A DNA stretch of 31,410 nt from Nevskia soli DSM 19509 (GTDB lineage Bacteria > Pseudomonadota > Gammaproteobacteria > Nevskiales > Nevskiaceae), in assembly GCF_000711955.1 (NCBI RefSeq), contig NZ_JONR01000050.1, positions 1 to 31,410 on the forward strand. The letters run 5' to 3'. This document shows positions 16,090 through 26,201 of the stretch, piece after piece. Under the pieces are notes generated by a model that was not told the origin of the DNA, searched no databases, and saw nothing but the letters and a program-made list of their open reading frames with translations. Both the position numbers and the translations under genes were made by a program. How positions within the stretch are numbered: position 1 is the first letter of the stretch; every line of letters starts with the position of its first letter.

Positions 16090-18045
16090 ATGAAAATTCC
16101 GACCTTACACGGGCTCGCAAGCCTCGTGTGTGCTTTCGCTTTCGTCATTGCCCTTCCCGCTGCCCAGGCTGGCGCACCCGCGCCCGGCACCCAGAAGGCG
16201 CCCCGGTTCCAGGTCAGTGCAAGCGATGCCCAGCCGGACACGATCGGCTCCTCGATCGCCGCGGATGCAGCCGGCAATCTCACCGTAGTGTGGACGGGAG
16301 GCGAGGACGATCACAACGGGGGCCAGTTCACCAATATCTATGCCCGTCGTTTTGCGGCAAACGGTCAGGCCCTTACCGCCCAGTTCCTGGTTCATAGCGC
16401 GGCGCATGGCTACTACGGCTTCCCGGCGGTAGCGGTAAACCGGGGTACCGGCGAGTTCGTCGTCACCTGGACCGGCAACAGCACCTTCGATGTATCCAAC
16501 ACCTACGCGCGGCTGTTCGACCAGGACGGCAACCCCAAAGGCCCCGAGTTCCAGGTCAGTTCGGCCGCGGAATACTCGACCGAAAGCTTTGTGGCCATGA
16601 ATCAGTCCGGCGCTTTCGTGGTCGGCTGGGGGACCCAATCCAATGGCCAGGGCAGCCCGCCCTATCACGCCTACATCGCGCCGTTCGATGCGCAGGGACG
16701 GCCGACAGGGCCGTCGCTGCGGCTGAAAGCGGCATTTGCCGATTCCGATTACCCTGGTCTTGGCGGCGTGGGTATCTCGGCGGATGGGCACTTCATGGCC
16801 ATCTGGAGGTACCTCAACACCCAAGGCTACGGATTCGATGTTTACCTGAACTGCTTCGACGCGCGCGGCACCGGACTCGGGGGAGACGTTCTGGTCAGCA
16901 CCTCGACGCCATCCAGTATCAACAGCATTGCCATTGCCGGAGCGCAGGGCGGCGACGGCACCATTGCCGTGGCCGCACCTTCACTCCGCATCAATCCGTC
17001 CATAAACGAATATGTAAGCGGGATCTTCGTGCGCACCTTCCATCAGGACTGCCATGCGGCGGGTGCGGAGTTCGAGGCAACGGGCAACGTCGACGCTCCC
17101 TACCAAGGCATGAGCGTGAGCCAGGCCGGCCCGTCGGTACAGGTCGACAGCACCACCGGCCAACTCGCGATCGGCTGGACCTGGAGCATTCAGCAGGGAC
17201 AGGGCTACCAGAACAGCGGAAATGTGCGGCTGCTCTCGCTTTCGGGTAACGCACTCACCGATGCGATCTCGCTGTACAACATACCTTCCGTCTATCCATC
17301 GCTCGTCCCCCCTTTGGTCGCGATCGATGGCTTGGGCAATTTATGGGCTGCATGGTCCCAATTCATCGACTTCACGACCTACGATGACGTGTTTGCGGCC
17401 AGCTTCTACGGCGCGCCCAAAGCCGCCGCCCCGACGCTCAGCCTGGACGCACAGCCGACCTCCCTATTGATCGGAAGCACCGCAACGCTCACCTGGAGTT
17501 CTGCCAACACCAGCAGTTGCACGGCGAGCGGCGACTGGTCCGGGACGAAGGCGCTGAACGGTTCGGCGACGGTCACGGAGAACAACGCCGGTGCATACCA
17601 CTTCACATTGACCTGTGTAGGCCCCGGTGGAAGCATTTCGAAGAGCGCATCAGTGAATTGGAAGCTGCCAACGGTGAGTTTCGCCACCGGTGCCGAACGG
17701 ACGGCGCAAAGTACCAGCCTGAGCGGACAGACTTCGACCACCATCACGGTTCAACTCTCGGCCGCCGTCCCCCGCGATGTGACCGTGCCGTTCACCTTGA
17801 GCGGGAGCGAAGCTGCTTCACGCTACGCCGTTACACCCGCTAATACCTTGCTGATTCCGGCGCATTCTGCGTCAGCCAGCGTTTCGGTCAAAATCACCTA
17901 CCCTCAATATCTGCAGTGTGACAAGACCGTAGTGCTTGAACTCGGCACGCCGCAGGGCGCCACGCTTGGCACCATCACCACGAATACCCTGTCGGTTCAC
18001 AACTACAGTCCGCTAGTGGTCTGCGTCGGCGTCGGCATGCAGTAG
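16090..18045 (+). CDS. Secreted beta-propeller/Ig-like/Calx-beta-like protein
   Basis: I do not recognise a named family. The 651-residue protein has a clear signal peptide (likely cleaved after AQA, residue 27). Residues about 38-440 hold seven repeats of about 59 residues: a VA-D--G-FVV-W core with Trp near 68, 127, 180, 239, 363 and 422 (the fifth repeat, near 298, lacks it), followed by Y-x-RxF-x-x-G-x-x-x-x-x-x-FxV. This suggests a seven-bladed propeller. Residues 448-523 look like an Ig-like fold with two Cys (SSCTAS, LTCVGPGG). Residues 527-601 look Calx-beta-like. The coding region is visibly less GC-rich than its neighbours, hinting at transfer or relaxed codon use. No sortase or anchor motif was seen. 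Function is unknown; surface adhesion or glycan binding are guesses. Confidence 0.85.
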   Translation: MKIPTLHGLASLVCAFAFVIALPAAQAGAPAPGTQKAPRFQVSASDAQPDTIGSSIAADAAGNLTVVWTGGEDDHNGGQFTNIYARRFAANGQALTAQFLVHSAAHGYYGFPAVAVNRGTGEFVVTWTGNSTFDVSNTYARLFDQDGNPKGPEFQVSSAAEYSTESFVAMNQSGAFVVGWGTQSNGQGSPPYHAYIAPFDAQGRPTGPSLRLKAAFADSDYPGLGGVGISADGHFMAIWRYLNTQGYGFDVYLNCFDARGTGLGGDVLVSTSTPSSINSIAIAGAQGGDGTIAVAAPSLRINPSINEYVSGIFVRTFHQDCHAAGAEFEATGNVDAPYQGMSVSQAGPSVQVDSTTGQLAIGWTWSIQQGQGYQNSGNVRLLSLSGNALTDAISLYNIPSVYPSLVPPLVAIDGLGNLWAAWSQFIDFTTYDDVFAASFYGAPKAAAPTLSLDAQPTSLLIGSTATLTWSSANTSSCTASGDWSGTKALNGSATVTENNAGAYHFTLTCVGPGGSISKSASVNWKLPTVSFATGAERTAQSTSLSGQTSTTITVQLSAAVPRDVTVPFTLSGSEAASRYAVTPANTLLIPAHSASASVSVKITYPQYLQCDKTVVLELGTPQGATLGTITTNTLSVHNYSPLVVCVGVGMQ

Positions 18046-18129
18046 CGGAGGCCTTGCTGGCGACACTGAGCCCGACCACCCGCGTGACATCCAGAGCACC
18101 GCAATAACCTTCGAGCGCAACTGTCCACC

Positions 18130-18154
18130 GTGTCCGCAACCTTGTCCGCGGACA
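18130..18154 (+). promoter_or_regulatory. Candidate enhancer (UAS) upstream of tolC
   Basis: A GTGTCCG half-site at 18130-18136 is followed, starting 13 bp later, by the perfect palindrome TGTCCGCGGACA (18143-18154). The palindrome centre is about 62 bp upstream of the GG of the sigma-54-like promoter. The same arrangement occurs at 19651-19675 before the hlyD promoter. A further TGTCC lies at 18122-18126. The likely binder is the NtrC-type activator encoded at 24790; this is inference. Confidence 0.65.
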
Positions 18155-18207
18155 CTTTTACGCACCGATATCCTACATAAAATCCTTTTGAATCAATCGT
18201 AAAGCGA

Positions 18208-18224
18208 TTGGTACGGGCGTTGCG
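18208..18224 (+). promoter_or_regulatory. Sigma-54 (-24/-12) promoter candidate for tolC
   Basis: TTGGTACGGGCGTTGCG has GG at 18210-18211 and GC at 18222-18223, exactly 10 bases apart, and matches the TGGCACG-N4-TTGC consensus except C to T in the first half. Transcription would start near 18235, leaving about 24 bases before the tolC ATG, with a GGAG ribosome-binding site at 18249-18252. Confidence 0.65.
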
Positions 18225-18258
18225 CCCTCCCCTGTCAGGACAGACAGCGGAGCGGCAC

Positions 18259-19701
18259 ATGCGGAAGCGGGCGACCGGCGTTTTGGGAAGCATGGTGTGT
18301 GTGCTGTGGGCAGCGCCGGGAGCGGTGCGCGCCAACGACCTGCTCGACGCCTACCGGCAGGCGCAGGCCCAGGACACGACCCTGGACGCGGCCCTGCATC
18401 AGCGCGGCGCGGCGATCGAGGCGCGGCCGCAGGCGCTGGCGGCGTTCCTGCCGCAGCTCGATGCCAACGCCAATTTCGCCCGCGACAAGATCAGCAGCAG
18501 CGGCGACAACGGCAATCCGACCTCGCTGCCGGGCTCCACGGCGCCGCAGGCTTCCAGCAGCGGTACCGTGTTCGGCAACAGTGCGGTGTATGCGCTGACC
18601 CTGAACCAGCAGATCTGGAGTTTCCAGTCCTTCCACAAGCTGGCGGAGGCCAACCTGCAGGTGGCGCAGGCCGAGGCGACCTACCGCGACGCGCAGCAGA
18701 GCCTGATCCTGCGCGTGGCCACCGCCTATTTCAACGTGCTGGCGGCGGAGGACACGCTGCGCACCAACCAGCTCGAGCGCGAGGCCTACGGCGAGATGCT
18801 GCGGCAGGCGCGCAAGCGGGTGGAGAACGGCCTGTCGCCGCAGACCGATGTGAAGGAAGCGCAGTCCTTCTACGACGTCACCGCCGCGAGCGTGATCGAC
18901 GCGGACTCGGCGCTGGACGATGCGCGCCGCGCGCTGTCCGAACTGACCGCGCGCGAGACGCGGGACATCGCACCGCTGAAGGACGAAATCCCGCTGCCAC
19001 AGCCGGACCCGGCGCGGCCGGAGGACTGGGTGCAGAGCGCGCTTCAAGACAACTACGTGTTGAGCGCGGCAAACCTGCAGGCACAGGCGGCGCAGCGCGA
19101 CATCAGCGCCAACCGCGCCCGCGGCCTGCCGACGCTGTCGCTGCAGGGCTCGGTCAACAAGTACGACTATTCCAGCCAGCTCGGCAACAACGAGCGCGAC
19201 GACCGCGTCGGCGTGGTGGTGGACTGGCCGCTGTTTCAGGGCGGCACGGTGGCCTCGCTGGTGCGCCAAGCGAAGAACACCTACGAGCAGCTGCGCGCGC
19301 AGTACGAGGGCAAGCGCCGCGACATCGAGCGGCAGACCCATGCCGCCTACCGCGGCGTGGTCTCCGGCATCGAGAAGATCCGCAGCAACCGGCAGGCGGC
19401 GGACTCCAACCGCGACGCCGTCGAGGCCAGCCGCATCGCGCTGGAAGTGGGGACGCGCAACGAGTTCTCGCTGTTGCAGGCGCAGACCAATTATTACGAC
19501 GCGCTGCGCAGCTATTACCAGTCGCGCTACGACTACCTGACCAACTCGCTGACCCTGAAGCAGCTGGCCGGGCGGCTCAGCGAGGCCGACCTCGGCGCCA
19601 TCGACGCTTTCCTGGTGCGTGGCGCCGCCGTGTCCGCCGCGCCGTCCGCAGTGTCCGGCGGCCTGTCCGCGGACACTGCCACGAACACGGCCAGCAAATA
19701 A
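18259..19701 (+). CDS. TolC-family outer membrane efflux channel
   Basis: TolC-type proteins form trimeric outer-membrane ducts for tripartite pumps. The 480-residue protein starts MRKRATGVLGSMVCVLWAAP, a signal peptide probably cleaved after VRA (residue 25). Two repeats of long helical coiled-coil text follow, with LNQQIWSFQSFHKLAEANLQVAQAEATYRDAQQSL and VDWPLFQGGTVASLVRQAKNTYEQLRAQYEG as strand-helix units. I chose ATG 18259 because an in-frame TTG at 18208 coincides with the sigma-54 promoter and lacks a signal peptide. The C-terminal tail (from about residue 455) is Ala/Ser-rich, and its codons contain the second enhancer copy. It is the first gene of the efflux locus. Confidence 0.95.
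   Translation: MRKRATGVLGSMVCVLWAAPGAVRANDLLDAYRQAQAQDTTLDAALHQRGAAIEARPQALAAFLPQLDANANFARDKISSSGDNGNPTSLPGSTAPQASSSGTVFGNSAVYALTLNQQIWSFQSFHKLAEANLQVAQAEATYRDAQQSLILRVATAYFNVLAAEDTLRTNQLEREAYGEMLRQARKRVENGLSPQTDVKEAQSFYDVTAASVIDADSALDDARRALSELTARETRDIAPLKDEIPLPQPDPARPEDWVQSALQDNYVLSAANLQAQAAQRDISANRARGLPTLSLQGSVNKYDYSSQLGNNERDDRVGVVVDWPLFQGGTVASLVRQAKNTYEQLRAQYEGKRRDIERQTHAAYRGVVSGIEKIRSNRQAADSNRDAVEASRIALEVGTRNEFSLLQAQTNYYDALRSYYQSRYDYLTNSLTLKQLAGRLSEADLGAIDAFLVRGAAVSAAPSAVSGGLSADTATNTASK
19651..19675 (+). promoter_or_regulatory. Candidate enhancer (UAS) for the hlyD operon, inside tolC 3' end
   Basis: GTGTCCG at 19651-19657 and the palindrome TGTCCGCGGACA at 19664-19675 repeat the tolC upstream site with the same 13-bp offset. 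The following bases are also similar (ACTGCCACG here, ACTTTTACG there). The palindrome centre lies about 72 bp from the hlyD sigma-54 GG, one helical turn more than at tolC. It encodes part of the TolC tail (LSADTA). Confidence 0.65.
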
Positions 19702-19711
19702 ACATGTTCAG

Positions 19712-19724
19712 TATCAATCAATTA
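19712..19724 (+). promoter_or_regulatory. Consensus IHF-binding site
   Basis: TATCAATCAATTA fits the IHF consensus WATCAA-N4-TTR at every fixed position. It lies between the enhancer (19664-19675) and the sigma-54 promoter (19741), where IHF bending commonly assists activator-polymerase contact. Confidence 0.6.
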
Positions 19725-19738
19725 AGTGTTGGCACCGC

Positions 19739-19755
19739 CAGGCACGACGCTTGCG
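19739..19755 (+). promoter_or_regulatory. Sigma-54 (-24/-12) promoter candidate for the hlyD operon
   Basis: CAGGCACGACGCTTGCG carries GGCACG-N4-TTGC with GG at 19741-19742 and GC at 19753-19754, exactly 10 bases apart; only the T before GG departs from the core consensus. Transcription would start near 19766, 35 bases before the hlyD ATG. It lies wholly in the 99-bp gap after tolC. Confidence 0.7.
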
Positions 19756-19800
19756 CCTGCTACTGCCAGACGATGTTCCACACGGCCCGGAGGCCCTGCA

Positions 19801-21078
19801 ATGTTTCGTGACACCTCAGCCCAGGATATTCCGCTGGCGACCGCGCAGAACCGGCGCCGCCGCGCGCCCTGGGTCTGGATTGCGGTTGCCGTGGTGGCGC
19901 TGGGGCTGATCCTGGCGGCGGCGCCGGGCGTGATCCGGCTGTTCTCGGCGCAGGCCTCGGTCAGCGCCTCGCGGCTGGGCTTCGCCACGGTGGAACGCGG
20001 CGACTTCACCCGCGACATCGCTGCCGAGGCCAAGGTGGTCGCCGCCATCAGCCCGACCCTGTACGCCTCTTCCGCCGGCACGGTGACGCTGAAGGTGCAC
20101 GCCGGCGACAAGGTCAATCAGAACGATGTGCTGGCGACGATCGACAGTCCGGACCTCTCCAGCAAGCTGGCGCAGGAGAAGGCGGCCCTGGGCGGCTTCG
20201 AAGTGGATTACCAGCGCGCACAGCTCGATGCGCGCAAGCAGCAGATGACAGTGCAGGAAAACTTCGACCGCGCCCAGGTGGACCAGCAGACGGCGGCGCG
20301 CGAAGTGCAGCGCAGCGACAAGGCCTACAAGGAAGGCGCCTACTCGGAGCTGTCGCTGCTGCGCGCCAAGGACGCGGCGGAGAAGGCCAACTTCGACCTG
20401 GAGCATGCGCGCAAGGAATTGCAGATGGAACCCGAGCAGCTGCGCTTCGACGTACAGAGCAAGAAGCTGGCGCGCGACCGCCAACAGCTGCTGGTCGCCG
20501 ACCTGCAGCGCCAGGTGGATGCGCTTAACCTGCGCTCGCCGGTCACCGGCCAGGTGGGTCAGCTGCTGATTGCCGAGCGCGCCAACGTGGCCCGCGACGC
20601 GCCGCTGCTGACGGTGGTGGACCTCACCGCCCTGGAACTGGAAATGAAGGTGCCGGAAAGCCTGGCGCGCGACCTGGCGGTGGCGATGCCGGCGCAGATC
20701 AGCGGCGCCGGCAACAACTGGGACGGCGCGGTCAGCGCGGTCTCGCCGGAAGTGGTCAACGGCGAAGTGGCGGCGCGGGTGCGCTTCGCCGGCGGCACGC
20801 CGGACGGCCTGCGCCAGAACCAGCGGCTATCGGTGCGGGTGGTGCTGGACCAGCGCAAGGACGTGCTGATGGTGGCGCGCGGGCCGTGGCTGGATGCCGA
20901 GGGCGGCCACTTCGTCTACCTCGTCAAGGACGGCCTGGCGGAGCGCCACCCGGTCAGCGTCGGCGCGAGCAGCCTGTCCAAGGTGGAGATCCTGGACGGC
21001 CTGCAGCCGGGCGAGCGCATCGTCACCTCCGGCACCGACGAATTCAACAACGCGCCCAGCGTGGTGATCGGCCGCTGA
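19801..21078 (+). CDS. HlyD/MacA-like membrane fusion protein (efflux adaptor)
   Basis: This adaptor would bridge the inner-membrane ABC transporter and the TolC-like channel. The 425-residue protein has one N-terminal membrane span (about residues 23-42, WVWIAVAVVALGLILAAAP). A lipoyl half follows (SAGTVTLKVHAGDKVNQNDVLATIDSP), then a helical hairpin of about 110 residues rich in Lys/Glu/Gln, the second lipoyl half (LRSPVTGQVGQLLIAERANVARDAPLLTVVDL) and beta-barrel/membrane-proximal domains. The start is ATG 19801; the frame is open 25 codons upstream but that stretch is the promoter. It heads the operon running to the second permease, with an AGG-rich ribosome-binding site before it. Confidence 0.94.
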   Translation: MFRDTSAQDIPLATAQNRRRRAPWVWIAVAVVALGLILAAAPGVIRLFSAQASVSASRLGFATVERGDFTRDIAAEAKVVAAISPTLYASSAGTVTLKVHAGDKVNQNDVLATIDSPDLSSKLAQEKAALGGFEVDYQRAQLDARKQQMTVQENFDRAQVDQQTAAREVQRSDKAYKEGAYSELSLLRAKDAAEKANFDLEHARKELQMEPEQLRFDVQSKKLARDRQQLLVADLQRQVDALNLRSPVTGQVGQLLIAERANVARDAPLLTVVDLTALELEMKVPESLARDLAVAMPAQISGAGNNWDGAVSAVSPEVVNGEVAARVRFAGGTPDGLRQNQRLSVRVVLDQRKDVLMVARGPWLDAEGGHFVYLVKDGLAERHPVSVGASSLSKVEILDGLQPGERIVTSGTDEFNNAPSVVIGR

Positions 21079-21137
21079 AGCGGCGGCGCTTCACCGGCCT
21101 GGGCAACAGATACGGCAAGCAGCAACAGGAGATAGTC

Positions 21138-21388
21138 ATGAGCAAGAAAGGAATGATGATCGGTATGGGCGGCATGGCCACGGCAGCGGCGGCGCACGCG
21201 ATGTTCGCCTATGCCCTGATCGCCGGGCAGCCGCAGCCGGAGCTTTACCTGGCGCAGATCGCCGCGCCGCAGCAGCAGACCATCCAGTCGCCGCAGTGGC
21301 GGCTGGCGACGCGACGCGCGCGCGCCGACGGTGAAATGCCGGTGACGCAGACGCTGCCCCCCGAACGCCTCCACAAAGGACTGACGAC

Positions 21389-21395
<7 letters not shown>
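21138..21395 (+). CDS. Unrecognised 85-residue protein of the efflux operon
   Basis: I do not recognise this protein. It has a strong AGGAG ribosome-binding site 7 bp before ATG 21138. It begins MSKKGMMIGMGGMATAAAAH followed by AMFAYALIAG, giving one hydrophobic N-terminal segment (about residues 6-30) that could be an anchor or an uncleaved signal. A Gln/Pro-rich stretch (PQPELYLAQIAAPQQQTIQSPQ) and a basic end (RLATRRARADGE) follow, and the last residue is Cys. Its stop overlaps the ATPase start by 7 bp, implying translational coupling. Position between adaptor and ATPase suggests an accessory subunit of the pump; this is inference. The alternative is a leader peptide that sets ATPase translation. 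Confidence 0.65.
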
Positions 21396-22108
<713 letters not shown>

Positions 22109-22165
22109 GAATCGACCGTGCGGCCCTCGGCCGCCGGCAAATCCGCTTTATAGGAGACGCTTCCC

Positions 22166-23482
22166 ATGTTCCGCTATTACATCTGGCTGGCGCTGCGCAG
22201 CCTGCGCCGCAACCCGATGCTGACGGCCCTGATGGTCGCGGCCATCGGCCTGGGCATCGGCGCCTCGATGACCACGCTGAGCCTGTTCCGCGCCATGTCC
22301 GGCGACCCGATCCCGCAGAAGTCCGCGCAGCTGTTCACGCCGCTGATCGACAACTGGGGACCGGACCAGCGCGAGAAAAACGGCGAGCCGGGGCAGGACA
22401 TGCTTACTTACACCGATGCCGTGGCGCTGATGAATCTGCACGCGGCGCGGCGCCAGGCGGCGATGTATGCCACCGGCTTCGCGGTGATGCCGACCGATCC
22501 CACCCAGAATCCGTTCCAGGCCGACGCGCGCGCCACTGGCGCGGATTTCTTCGCCATGTTCGATGTGCCGTTCAAGTACGGCACGCCGTGGAGCGCGGCC
22601 GACGACGAGGCGCGGGCCGACGTGGTGGTGCTGGGACGCAAGCTCAACGACAAGCTGTTCGGCGGCGCCAACAGCGTCGGCAAGACGGTCAATCTCGACA
22701 ATCACGACTACCGCGTGGTCGGGGTGCTCGACGACTGGTCGCCGCAGCCGCGCATGTACGACGTGATGGACCAGACCTTCGGCGAGGTGGAAGCGCTGTT
22801 CCTGCCGTTCAACACCGCCATCGGCCGCCAGATGGATATCTGGGGCAACAACAACTGCGCCGGCCCGACCGTGGTCGACCCTGGCTTCGAGGGGCATATG
22901 CGCTCCGAGTGCACCTGGGTCCAGTTCTGGGCCGAACTGAACACCGCCGAACAGGTGCAGCACTACCGCACGCTGCTCGACGGCTATGCAGCGGAACAGC
23001 AACACAACGGCCGCTTCCACTGGGCGCCGCTGACCCGGCTCTACGACGTACGCAAATGGTTCGACGTGCAGCACGTGGTGCCGGACGAGTCGCGCGTGAT
23101 GGTGGTGGTGTCGTTCGGCTTCCTCTTCGTGTGCCTAGTCAACGCGGTGGGCCTGATGCTGGCCAAGTTCATGACCCGCGCTTCCGAGATCGGCGTGCGC
23201 CGCGCCATCGGCGCCAACCGGCGCGCAGTGTTCACGCAATGCCTGGTGGAGACCGGGGTGATCGGCCTGGCCGGCGGCCTGGTCGGCCTGGCGCTCACCG
23301 CCGTGGGCCTGGCCGGCATGCGCGCGCTGCTGAGCAAGGACATGGCGGACCTGACCCATCTCGACCTGATCGACGTGCTGGTAACGGTGGCGCTGGCGGT
23401 GCTGGCGGCGATGCTGGCCGGCCTCTATCCCACCTGGCGCGCCACCCAGGTGCAGCCAGCCTGGCAGCTCAAGGCCAACTAG
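22166..23482 (+). CDS. MacB/FtsX-type ABC permease, first subunit
   Basis: The 438-residue protein has the MacB-type layout. One N-terminal span (LMVAAIGLGIGASMTTLSLFRAM) is followed by a periplasmic core of about 250 residues with VVLGRKLNDKLFGGANSVGKTVNLDNHDYRVVGVL. Three C-terminal spans end the protein, with the FtsX motif MTRASEIGVRRAIGANRRAVF between spans two and three. A ribosome-binding site (AGGAG) precedes the ATG. The periplasmic part has two Cys (NNCAG, SECTW) that could form a disulphide. It pairs with the second permease to form a heterodimer with the ATPase; that pairing is inferred from the operon. Confidence 0.94.
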   Translation: MFRYYIWLALRSLRRNPMLTALMVAAIGLGIGASMTTLSLFRAMSGDPIPQKSAQLFTPLIDNWGPDQREKNGEPGQDMLTYTDAVALMNLHAARRQAAMYATGFAVMPTDPTQNPFQADARATGADFFAMFDVPFKYGTPWSAADDEARADVVVLGRKLNDKLFGGANSVGKTVNLDNHDYRVVGVLDDWSPQPRMYDVMDQTFGEVEALFLPFNTAIGRQMDIWGNNNCAGPTVVDPGFEGHMRSECTWVQFWAELNTAEQVQHYRTLLDGYAAEQQHNGRFHWAPLTRLYDVRKWFDVQHVVPDESRVMVVVSFGFLFVCLVNAVGLMLAKFMTRASEIGVRRAIGANRRAVFTQCLVETGVIGLAGGLVGLALTAVGLAGMRALLSKDMADLTHLDLIDVLVTVALAVLAAMLAGLYPTWRATQVQPAWQLKAN

Positions 23483-23512
23483 GCTCTGCCCTTTCCATAT
23501 ACGGAGACTGAC

Positions 23513-24727
23513 ATGCATTTCGGTCCGATTCTTTCCGCCATGCGCCGCAACAAGGTGGGCGCCTTCCTCATCGCCCTGCAGATGGCGCTGACCCTGGCGA
23601 TCCTGTGCAACGCGCTGTTCATCATCCGCCAGCGCGTTGTCATGATGGCGCGGCCCAGCGGCGTCGACGAAGCCAACACCTTCAGCCTCAGCAACCAGTG
23701 GGTCGGGTCGCCCGAGCAGATCGGCGCGATGATCCGCGGCGACCTCGCCGCTCTGCGCGGCATGCCTGGCGTGGTCGACGCCTATGCCACCAACGCCTAT
23801 CCGCTGCGCGGCGGTGGCTGGAGCGAAGGCATCGGCCTCGCACCCAACCAGAAGCATTCCTCCGCGCACACGGCGCGCTATTTCACCGATGACCATGCCC
23901 TCAATGCGCTCGGCGCCCATCTCATCGCCGGCCGCAACTTCACGGCCGACGAAATCCGCGAGCGCTCCGAACGCGACAAGGCGCAGCCCGGCGTGATGAT
24001 CGTCACCAAGGCAGTGGGAGAAAAATTGTTCCCGGATGGTTCGGCGCTGGGCAAGACGGTTTACGTCGAAGACCAGCCGATCGTCATCGTCGGCATCGTC
24101 GACATGCTGAAGACGCCATGGGTATCGAACGCCTGGGCCGAGAAGTTCGTCGAGAACTCGATGCTGGACCCGTACATCTTCATTTCCAAGCAGTACAGCT
24201 ACATCGTGCGCGCCCAGCCGGGCCAGCTCGATGCGGTGATGCAGGCGGCACAGAAGAAGCTGTTCGAGGTCAACCGCAACCGCGTCATCGAAAAGGTGCG
24301 GTCCTACGCCCAGATCCGCGCCGATGCCTACCGCAACGACCGCGCCCTGGCCATCATCCTCGGCACGGTGAGCGCCGCGCTGCTGGCGGTGACGGCCTTC
24401 GGCATCGTCGGCCTGACCAGCTTCTGGGTGACGCAGCGGCGCCGGCAGATCGGCGTGCGCCGCGCCCTGGGTGCGACGCGGCGGGCGATCCTGGCCTACT
24501 TCCAGACCGAGAACAGCATCATCGCCGGCGTCGGCGCGCTACTCGGCATGGCGCTGGCGGTGGGCCTGAACCTGTGGATGGTGCAGGCGCTGGAGATGCA
24601 GCGGCTGGACCTGCTCTATGTTCTGTGCGGCGCGGTGGCGGTGATGCTGCTGGGGCAGTTCGCGGTGCTGTGGCCGGCGTTGCGCGCCGCCTCGACCCCG
24701 CCCGCCCTGGCGACGCGCGCAAGCTGA
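23513..24727 (+). CDS. MacB/FtsX-type ABC permease, second subunit
   Basis: The 404-residue homologue of the upstream permease begins MHFGPILSAMRRNKVGAFLIALQMALTLAI, the first span. A periplasmic core follows with VTKAVGEKLFPDGSALGKTVYVEDQPIVIVGIVD. The three-span FtsX module contains TQRRRQIGVRRALGATRRAI and ends LLGQFAVLWPALRAASTPPALATR. It starts 30 bp after the first permease and ends 62 bp before the activator gene. The conserved VRRALGA coupling segment indicates an ATPase contact. The substrate is unknown; antimicrobial peptides, lipopeptides or lipoproteins are typical of related pumps. Confidence 0.94.
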   Translation: MHFGPILSAMRRNKVGAFLIALQMALTLAILCNALFIIRQRVVMMARPSGVDEANTFSLSNQWVGSPEQIGAMIRGDLAALRGMPGVVDAYATNAYPLRGGGWSEGIGLAPNQKHSSAHTARYFTDDHALNALGAHLIAGRNFTADEIRERSERDKAQPGVMIVTKAVGEKLFPDGSALGKTVYVEDQPIVIVGIVDMLKTPWVSNAWAEKFVENSMLDPYIFISKQYSYIVRAQPGQLDAVMQAAQKKLFEVNRNRVIEKVRSYAQIRADAYRNDRALAIILGTVSAALLAVTAFGIVGLTSFWVTQRRRQIGVRRALGATRRAILAYFQTENSIIAGVGALLGMALAVGLNLWMVQALEMQRLDLLYVLCGAVAVMLLGQFAVLWPALRAASTPPALATRAS

Positions 24728-24789
24728 AGCCGCGCGCATTATGATCCCGGGGCCGTACTACGGAACCCTTTGCCATTCATGAGCGCCCG

Positions 24790-26130
<1,341 letters not shown>

Positions 26131-26201
26131 CTGACTGGTTCGCCATCGCCCGGCCGCTGCGCCACAATCGGCGCGACGATTTCCACCCATCCATCGAATC
26201 G

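Noticed and set aside
18208..18258. Upstream TTG start for the TolC-like protein
   Set aside because: This stretch coincides with the sigma-54 promoter and would hide the signal peptide; ATG 18259 has a ribosome-binding site.
19729..19744. TTGGCACCGCC as the sigma-54 -24 element of hlyD
   Set aside because: Ten bases after its GG there is no GC; the GG at 19741 gives the correct spacing instead.
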